DNA of 64,000 nucleotides, taken from NCBI GenBank assembly GCA_977006965.1, contig OZ345371.1:1736001-1800000 (forward strand). Reading direction: 5' to 3'. The notes under the pieces were generated by a model. That model was not told the DNA's origin. It searched no databases and saw only the letters and a program-made list of their open reading frames with translations. Shown in pieces: positions 57,301 through 64,000 of this stretch. Each line of letters starts with the position of its first letter. Position 1 is the first letter of the stretch. The position numbers and the translations under genes were made by a program. Source of the DNA: Phymatolithon calcareum (lineage: Eukaryota; Rhodophyta; Florideophyceae; Hapalidiales).

Positions 57301-58431
57301 AATCCCATATCCATACTCATCCATTTTGGATACCGATAGTAAAGAGTATCCAAAGTCCGGTATGTGCATAACATCCCTGATTTTGCATTTCGACGGCTTC
57401 CCATTCACATTGATCGTAATAATGGCATCACCCTTTCCAGCGATTGTGGCCTTAGCTTTCGTTCCCATTTCAACAGTAGACGACAGTTCGGTGTATGTGC
57501 AGAAGAGTGAGCGGTCAAACGTCAAGTGGGATGTGCTTCCAGAGTCAATGATCCAGGACTTGGACTTCTCGGAAATGTCAAAATTGCGCACCTTGGCCAT
57601 CAAGCATACAAAGTCGGAATCAGACATGACACGAACAGGTTCCGACTCATCAGTCAGAAATGCAGATGGTTTTGTTTGCTTTTCATTCCGACGTTTGTAT
57701 CCTTCCGGAGCAAGATGAGGGAATTTGGTCCAACACTTAACGCTCTTATGTCCGGATCGATGACAATGGTCACAGTGATCACGAATGCGTTCTCCATCGC
57801 GTCTGGCTGTGAACAGTGCGGCAGTCTCAGCTCTCACGGTTGATGCTTTGACTCTCATCGACATACGCTGCTCCTCTTGCAAAAGTCTGCTCTTCACAAA
57901 CTCGAGCGAGAATGACTCATCCTCGTTGCCAAGAGCATCGAGTGCACTGATTAAGCTATCGTACCGTTCCGGAAGTCCGTTAAGCACAGCCATCGCCATT
58001 TCTTTGTCGTCGATATCAACACCCATTGACTTGAGGGTGGATGCGAGTTGGCGAATGCAGTTCGTATAGGGCAGTATTTTCTCGTCCTCGAGCATTGTGG
58101 CGGTATAGAACTTGCGACGAGCGGCCAGTTTGTTCAGTAGTGTAAGTCGTTCAAAGATATTGAGAATCGACTGCCACATTTCCTTGGCCGTATTCACATC
58201 TTGCACATGCTCGAGATGTTCATCCGAGAGAGAAAGTCCGATAATAGCCTTTGCCTTGTTGTCACTTCGACGCCAGAGAGTGAAATCGTCCGAGTCCCGT
58301 GCTGGTGGATCGTCCTCAATGTGTTCATCAAGTTCGCGGAATGATAGTACTAGCTGAATTTTCTGTTTCCAAGCATGGAAATTGGTCTCATTGAGTTTCT
58401 CGACCTTCAGCGTTCCTTGCGAGTTGTCCAT
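54301..58431 (-). pseudogene. Copia gag-pol polyprotein, family A, broken
   Basis: From ATG 58431 (MDNSQGTLK) it encodes gag, zinc knuckle, protease, integrase and RT with YVDD, then RNase H. Defects are AAG-to-TAG at 56288-56290, a second TAG near 56132 in the linker (NN-stop-NLDVTNEEG) and two compensating frameshifts around 54745-54830 that garble the DADWAG segment. The normal stop is lost, so the last frame reads through the polypurine tract about 10 codons into the 3' LTR. Confidence 0.9.
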
Positions 58432-58923
58432 TTTGAGGAGTGTGGGTCATATATTCTTGTCGAAAATCCGTTCGGGGAGTCCAGTGCGAGTCAACCGAAG
58501 TTAACTATCGAGGCAATCTGTCCCGTATAAGAAATCCCTTCGAGTCAATGTGACCCGGACCTTGATCGGGGAATGGCTCAATGGCCGTATACCTCTTGTG
58601 CGTTTTGGTACACCTGAACCTGCAGTCGGCAACACCCACTGCAAGACGTTTTGTGGTATCCTGAAACGGGCCTAGTAAAAATCAAAGATTTTTAATAAGG
58701 ATACGCAACAGGAAAACCCTTGTGGTGTTTTGGTACACCTGGACCTGCAGCCGGCAACGCGCACTGCAAGACGCTAATGAACCCCTGAAGCGGGCTGACC
58801 AAGAATCAACGATTCTTGACAAGGATGCGCAAGCAGAAAGATAGACAGAGACAGATCGGGGGCGAAGGAGAACCCCGGAGATGATGACGATGATGATGAA
58901 ACGCGGTGGTTGAGGTGCGTTGA
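58432..58923 (-). other. Family A leader region
   Basis: Leader with two core repeats (near 58600 and 58730). Confidence 0.75.
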
Positions 58924-58937
58924 CTGGGACCATAACC
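58924..58937 (-). other. Primer-binding site with one mismatch
   Basis: GGTTATGGTCCCAG on the minus strand. Confidence 0.8.
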
Positions 58938-59371
58938 TGTTGTTGGAGGTTAGGGAGGAGATGAGGTGAAGGAAAAAGTTTGGTTGGAGTGAATTGGTTG
59001 AGTAGTTGTGAGTGAATGAGTTCCTTGGTTTATTCACTTGCGGACCTCAGGTCAAGACTATATAGACCTGAGAACAGAACCAGACTTGATCAAAACCCTA
59101 ATTGACGACGGAGACACACTAACCCTAAACAAATTGTTACACTATCATATGACATGTGTAACATGAAAAGATCAAGAATCATCTACTGAGTGAGGGGAGT
59201 ATGATTATCATACTCTTATCATACTTTGACGAGTGTCATTGCCAATCTTCTTGATTCAAAGTTCTGAGACACTTTGACTTTCGACTTGACACGTGTACAC
59301 GTGTGCCGAGATCATACCTTGATATTGAAGTGTGTTTGCGACTAGAAATCGAAGCAGTCACACTTCCAACA
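58938..59371 (-). repeat. 5' LTR, family A, CCTCCAACAACA type
   Basis: 434 bp, complete at both ends. Confidence 0.9.
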
Positions 59372-61396
59372 TACTCCACAACAGAATGAGGTCGCTGAGC
59401 GCATGAACCCCACACTTCTCAACTTGGTGCGCTCGATGCTTCATCACAGAGACATCCAGAAGAAGTTCTGGGCTGAAGCACTTGCTACTGCTGTGTATGT
59501 TCGCAATCGAGTTACGTCACGAGGACTTCCTTCGAACACGACCCCCCATCACATATGGATGGGTGTCGCTCCAGACTTGGGACACTTACGTGTATTTGGC
59601 ATAAAGTGTTGGTACGTGATTCCGAAAAAGAAGGTTAAGAAACTCGACTGTCGAACTCGTGAAGCCATTATGCTGGGATATGCGACTTCGTCCAAAGGAT
59701 ATAAGCTGTGGGATCTAAGCTCCAAGAAGGTGATTGTGTCAAGGGATGTGACGTTCGACGAATCGGATTGCGGATTAGGTGAGGCTGAAACGGATGTATC
59801 CACTGACATTCCAGACGACGGAGTCGTCCAAGCATTTGAGGATACGGTTGAAGCTAAGGACACTTCGGAGGAAAACAACTAGAACCTCGATGTGACTAAC
59901 GAAGAAGGGCAAGAGGCGGACGATGCAGAACAACCAACAACACCACCGGCATCTGAAGTAACTACACCGATGATCGCCAAACCCATTCTGCGCAGGTCAG
60001 CTCGGGTCTCAAAACCACCGACTGACTTCTGGAAAGCACCCCCGCACACTGCAATGCTTGCCTTCGAATCTGTCAATCTCGAATCGGAATCCGATTTGTC
60101 TTCTCATCAAATACCTCAGACCTTTAAGGAAGCGACTTCAAATCATAATGTCGACTTCTGGTCAAAGGCCATTGAGAAAGAACATTCTTCACTCGTCCAT
60201 AACAATACCTGGAAACTGGTTCCGCGCAACTCCGACATGAACGTGCTACTGTGCAAGTATGTCTTCAAGGTCAAGGATACATGCCCAAAAGTACGAATTG
60301 TGGCAAAAGGGTTCCGACAGGTGCATGGGGTGGACTACGGTGAAACGTGTGCCCCAGTCGTCAAGTTCACATCGATTCGCATCCTACTTGCAACAGTTGC
60401 TGTCCATGAGCTGGAACTCCACCAAATGGATGTTGTGACAGCATTCCTGCATCGTGACCTTGACGAAGACATCTACATGGAAGTTGCGGCCGGATTTCGA
60501 GATCCCGAGCGTCCCAACCTAGTTTGCGAGCTCTTGAAAGCGCTATACGGTCTGAAGCAAACTCCGTGACAATGGCATGCCAAGATTGACAAGTTCCTCA
60601 TCGACGAGCTCGGCTTCTCAAGCAGTCCCAACAATCCTTGTCTGTACGTCCGGCACAAGTCAAACAGCATCATGATCATCGCCCTGTATGTGGATGACTT
60701 ACTGATTGCCGGAAACGACACTTCTCCCATTTCATGGATCAAGGGAGAGCTGAACAAGCGGTTCGAGATGAAGGACCTTGATGAAGCAAGTGTATGCCTT
60801 GGGCTTGAAATCCGCCGAGATCGCACACTTCGGACCCTTCATCTTTCGCAGTCGGTCTACGCTCAGTCAGTCTTGGATCGCTTCGGTATGGAAAACTCGA
60901 AACCGGATCTTACTCCAATGGAGCTAAGCTGTAAGAATACTGAAGTCGAAGAAGTTGATATCACCGAGTGCCTTGCACACGAAGTTCCGTATCGTCCTGC
61001 CATCGGAAGCCTAATGTACTTGATGGTCGGCACTCGTGCAGACATCTCGGACTCGGTGGGCAAGCTTTCTTCGTTTTTGCGAGAAACCCTTAAAGCGTCA
61101 CTGGATGGGTGTTAAGCGCGTTCTTCGGTACATTGCAGGTACTCGAGACCATGGGATTCTGTTCGGTGCAAGTGGGAGCTTGGTGCCAATCGGGTACACA
61201 GACGCGGATTGGGCAGGATGTCGTGAGACAAGGCGATCAACAAGTGGGTATGTGCTCCTTCTTGAAGGGGGAGCCATAAGCTGGCGTTCGAAGAAACAAA
61301 CTATAGTCGCCACGTCAACATGCGAAGCCGAGTATATCGCTTCTTGTGGTGCTGCCAAGGAAGCTGTCTGGCTGTGAAGACTTATTGCGGATATCC
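59372..61396 (+). pseudogene. Family A pol fragment (integrase C-terminus to RNase H), broken
   Basis: Begins at the integrase E block (EVAERMNPTL-like) and runs through RT with YVDD and RNase H to the WLSRLIAD region, where a family B LTR interrupts it. Stops include TAG at 59879-59881, shared with the 53888 element, and TGA at 60567-60569. A frameshift near 61070 splits the RT-RNase H linker. It is an inverted near-copy of 54400-56600. Confidence 0.88.
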
Positions 61397-61841
61397 TGTT
61401 GGAAATGTGACTGCTTGGATCTCTTGTCGCAGTACAGATTATTCTATGTCATAAGTCTCTGACCATTTCTCATATGTTATGATAGAATCAATCAATGTTT
61501 TTTCATCTTTACTGACAATGTACCAGCTCAATCAATTTCTTGATTGGTCATGTTATTGTCAGTATTTCAATCATTTTTTTGATTGAATCAATCACAGTCG
61601 ACATTTTAATCTTTTAGTTCATTGATTCAATCACAGTTTGTAGTGCAATGAGCATCAGAAGTCTTATCATACCTCAATCTGAGGCCTATATAAGACCCGG
61701 ATCTGATGCTCCGACTCAATAAACTAAGGAACATCTCACAACCAACCCAACCATCTCAACCATCTCAACCATCTCAACCATCTCAACCATCTCAACCAAC
61801 TCAACCATCTCAACCATCAACAACCAAACCTCCATCCAATA
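61397..61841 (+). repeat. 5' LTR, family B, longest repeat tract
   Basis: 445 bp. The CATCTCAAC-type tract at about 61745-61820 has eight units, the most in the window, and accounts for its length. Confidence 0.9.
61745..61820 (+). repeat. CATCTCAAC minisatellite within the B LTR
   Basis: Nine-base units (caaccatct) in tandem with minor variants such as caactcaac. Other B LTRs have about two to six units. Confidence 0.85.
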
Positions 61842-61855
61842 GGTTATGGGCCCAG
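61842..61855 (+). other. Primer-binding site, family B
   Basis: A perfect GGTTATGGGCCCAG. Confidence 0.85.
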
Positions 61856-62535
61856 ATAACGCGTAATCAACCAGCGCTATTACCTTACCGAGGGGTCCTC
61901 CTTCCCTCTCGGTAATTCATTCTCAACCAATTTTCATCATCAAAAGGTTTAAAGCCCTGTGGTATCTGCGCCATCCGTCGGCCACCCTAAAGCTACTCTG
62001 CACAGAGTATAATCTACGAATCAGTCTGACAAAATCCGTGCTCTGCTACGTGGTGAAAGGGATATACGCTTGAGAAATCAAGTAGTCTTCCGAGTATCCA
62101 CCTTGACGCATCTCGGCTCTGCAGAATTTTTTTGTGTGATTGGAAGGGAATCTGAAAGACTTGTTGGAGTACGGTTTACCGATGTGAAAGACAGTCCGCC
62201 ACGCACAGCGCGTGGTCAGTAGGCCCCGTATACTCATCTTCAAGGAAAAGGTCGCAATTATATCCTCACGAAGTACTTGCTCGGTGGGGTGTGCCAACAT
62301 CAACATTGGAATTTAGGACATTGGAATTGACGGATACGTCTTGCAGTGCGTGTTGCCGGCTGCAGGTTCAGGTGTACCAAAACGCCACAAGAGGTAAACG
62401 GCCTAGAGCCAGCCCTATCTTCAAGAGGTATACGGCCTATAGCCATCCCCAGATCAAGCTCCGGGTCACACTGACTCGACGCGAATTTCCTATAAGGGAT
62501 AGATTGCCTTGATATTTAACTTCTGTTAACTCGCA
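61856..62535 (+). other. Family B leader region
   Basis: Leader with the hairpin at 61884-61915, one core repeat near 62338 and the 86-codon antisense frame (62046-62306, minus). Confidence 0.75.
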
Positions 62536-64000
62536 GTGGACTCCCCGAACGGATCTTCGACAAGATTTAAAGAACCCCCAGTCCAAAATATAGACAACTC
62601 GCAAGGAACGCTGAACGTCGAAAAACTCACCGAGATCAATTTCCACGCTTGGAAACAGAAAATTCAGCTAGTACTATCATTCCGCGAGCTCGATGAGTAC
62701 ATCGAGGTAAGTCCTCTGGCAAGGGACACAGACGAGTTCAAAGTCTGGCGTCGACATGACAATAAGGCTAAAGCGATTATTGGTCTATCCCTTTCCGATG
62801 CCCATCTCGAACATGTCCGAGGTGTCCAAACGGCGAAAGAAATGTGGCAGGCGATTCTCAACATATTCGAACGCCATACGCTTCTTAACAAACTCGCCGC
62901 TCGTCGCAAGTTCTATACCGCCACAATGCTCGAAGGCGAAAAGATACTGACCTACACCAACCGAATTCGTCAGCTCGCATCCACACTCAAATCAATGGGT
63001 GTTGACATCGACGACAAGGAAATGGCAATGGCTGTCCTGAATGGTCTTCCGGATCGTTATGACAGTCTCATCAGTGCCTTAGCCGCACTTGGGAACAAGG
63101 ACGAGACATTCTCTCTCGAGTTTGTGAAGAGCCGACTTCTACAAGAGGAGCAACGTATGAATATGCGCCTCGAAGCCTCGACGGAGAATTCTGAGTCCAC
63201 GGCTCTTGTAAGTGCAACTCAAAATGGTTCATACGCCTACGACCATTGCGATCATTGCAATCGAGCTGGACATCCTTCTCTCAGGTGTTGGGTCAAGTTT
63301 CCACACCTTGCACCACCGGGATACAAACCTCCGGGTCGAAAAGGAAAGAAGGACAAACCGACTGCCTTAGTTGCTGGTGAAACAGAATCTATTCGTGTCA
63401 TGTCTGATTCTGACTACGTTTGCTTAATGGCAAAGGTTCAAAACTCAAACATTCCCGAAAAGTCCACGTCATTGATTATCGACGCCGGAAGCACATCCCA
63501 CATGACATTCGATCTTTCAATCTTTGTCTCATACACGGAAATGAGGTCGACAGTCGAAACGGGAACTAGAGCAACTGCAACCATAGCAGGAAAGGGCGAT
63601 GCTATCGTGACACTCAGCATCAACAGAAAACAGTCTCAGTGTATGCTCCAAAACGTTCTTCATATTCTGGACTTCGGTTATTCGCTCCTTTCCGTTTCTA
63701 AACTGGACGTGTATGGGTATGAGATCTTATTCAAAAGCAAACGGTGATACATCAAGGCACATGATGAGATTATCGCCCAAGGTACTCTCCGCAAAGATCT
63801 ATACATTCTAGATCATCCGGAGAACAAACCCATGTCCAAGGAAACATCCCCCGTCAGCCTACAGCTTTGGCACGAGCGTCTCGCGCATGTCAGTCCTACT
63901 GGAATCTGAGTTAGTTGCGAAACCCATACTTCGTCGATCCACCCGTGCCTCAAAGCCACCAAGTGATTTCTGGAATGCTGGTCCGCATACAGCTATGTTG
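62536..64000 (+). pseudogene. Copia gag-protease joined to pol linker, family B
   Basis: The usual MDNSQ start is ATA (62590-62592), but the in-frame upstream ATG at 62536 remains. gag, zinc knuckle (CDHCNRAGHPSLRC) and protease (DAGSTSH in place of DSGSTSH) follow. A TGC-to-TGA change at 63745-63747 ends the frame. Near 63911 about 1.1 kb (integrase and part of the linker) is missing, and the sequence resumes at the RRSTR/PPSDFW linker to the window end. Confidence 0.9.

Larger units (their letters stand above)
53888..59371 (-). mobile_element. Family A copia element with LTRs of two subfamilies
   Basis: The minus-strand element has a 3' LTR at 53888-54330 (CCAACA-ending subfamily), gag-pol, primer-binding site 58924-58937 and 5' LTR 58938-59371 (CCAACAACA subfamily). 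The flanks are gactg and tactc, so there is no target duplication. The mixed LTRs and missing duplication suggest a recombinant. Confidence 0.87.
61397..64000 (+). mobile_element. Family B copia element, internally deleted, runs off the window
   Basis: Has a 5' LTR (61397-61841), primer-binding site, leader, gag-protease, then a deletion junction near 63911 that joins the pre-integrase region to the integrase-RT linker. The left flank is tatcc. Confidence 0.88.

Noticed and set aside
61706-61915. ORF with repeated Ser-Gln-Pro (QPSQPS) units, also at 5076, 37979 and 49039
   Set aside because: It is a translation of the CATCTCAAC minisatellite in the B LTR. Its ATG lies between the TATA box and the expected start site, so it is probably not in the transcript.
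1-64000. CRISPR arrays, tRNA and rRNA genes
   Set aside because: No spaced direct repeats of that type and no tRNA or rRNA sequence were seen. The tRNA-like match is only the 14-bp primer-binding site.

Overview
The window is a stack of transposable elements from a eukaryotic nuclear genome. There is no bacterial gene organisation and I found no tRNA, rRNA or CRISPR. Genes are mostly intronless single-ORF polyproteins of Ty1/copia LTR retrotransposons, with one hAT element, one large CACTA (EnSpm)-like DNA transposon and a fragment of a DDE_Tnp_4/Harbinger-like transposase. The organism cannot be fixed from this sequence. A repeat-rich alga (red alga, for example), an oomycete or a similar compact eukaryote would fit, and no ordinary host gene was recognised.

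Three related copia LTR families are present. All use TGTTGG...CCAACA-type termini and a primer-binding site that reads as the complement of the anticodon stem-loop of initiator tRNA-Met. Family A has LTRs of about 433-445 bp rich in CACGTG palindromes. Family B has LTRs of about 361-445 bp with ATTGATTGA palindromes and a CATCTCAAC minisatellite. Family C is seen once, at 10918. The polyprotein order is gag (zinc knuckle), protease, integrase (DD35E), reverse transcriptase (YVDD), RNase H. The best-preserved copy is the family B element at 32687-38470 (minus strand), with one 1407-codon ORF, two LTRs and a perfect 5-bp target duplication (gtttc).

Layout. 1-5628: degenerate LTRs, a solo A LTR (duplication gtgag) broken by a decayed 3-kb hAT element with an 8-bp target duplication, and a solo B LTR (duplication gcgat). 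5629-11690: 5' or 3' halves of four retroelements, each interrupted by the next. 11691-27600: a nearly complete minus-strand A element whose 5' LTR is split by the 10.35-kb CACTA-like element (17233-27586, TIR CACTGGAGG[T/C]GCAA). That element carries a TNP2-like transposase gene and at least two genes I cannot identify. 27601-48174: a mosaic of plus- and minus-strand A copies containing the intact B element and a complete but defective A element (40882-46289, duplication gcgaa). 48175-51559: two B fragments. 51560-53887: the only long stretch mostly free of LTR elements, holding a Harbinger-like transposase fossil and an integrase fossil. 53888-64000: an A element, an inverted A fragment sharing a nonsense codon with it, and an internally deleted B element running off the window.

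Nested insertion explains much of the architecture. Several elements keep intact LTR ends but lack matching target duplications, or carry LTRs of two subfamilies, which points to later recombination between LTRs. The parts most worth following are the CACTA element's extra genes, the half-tRNA priming site, and leader and promoter sequences shared between LTR families whose U3 regions look unrelated.
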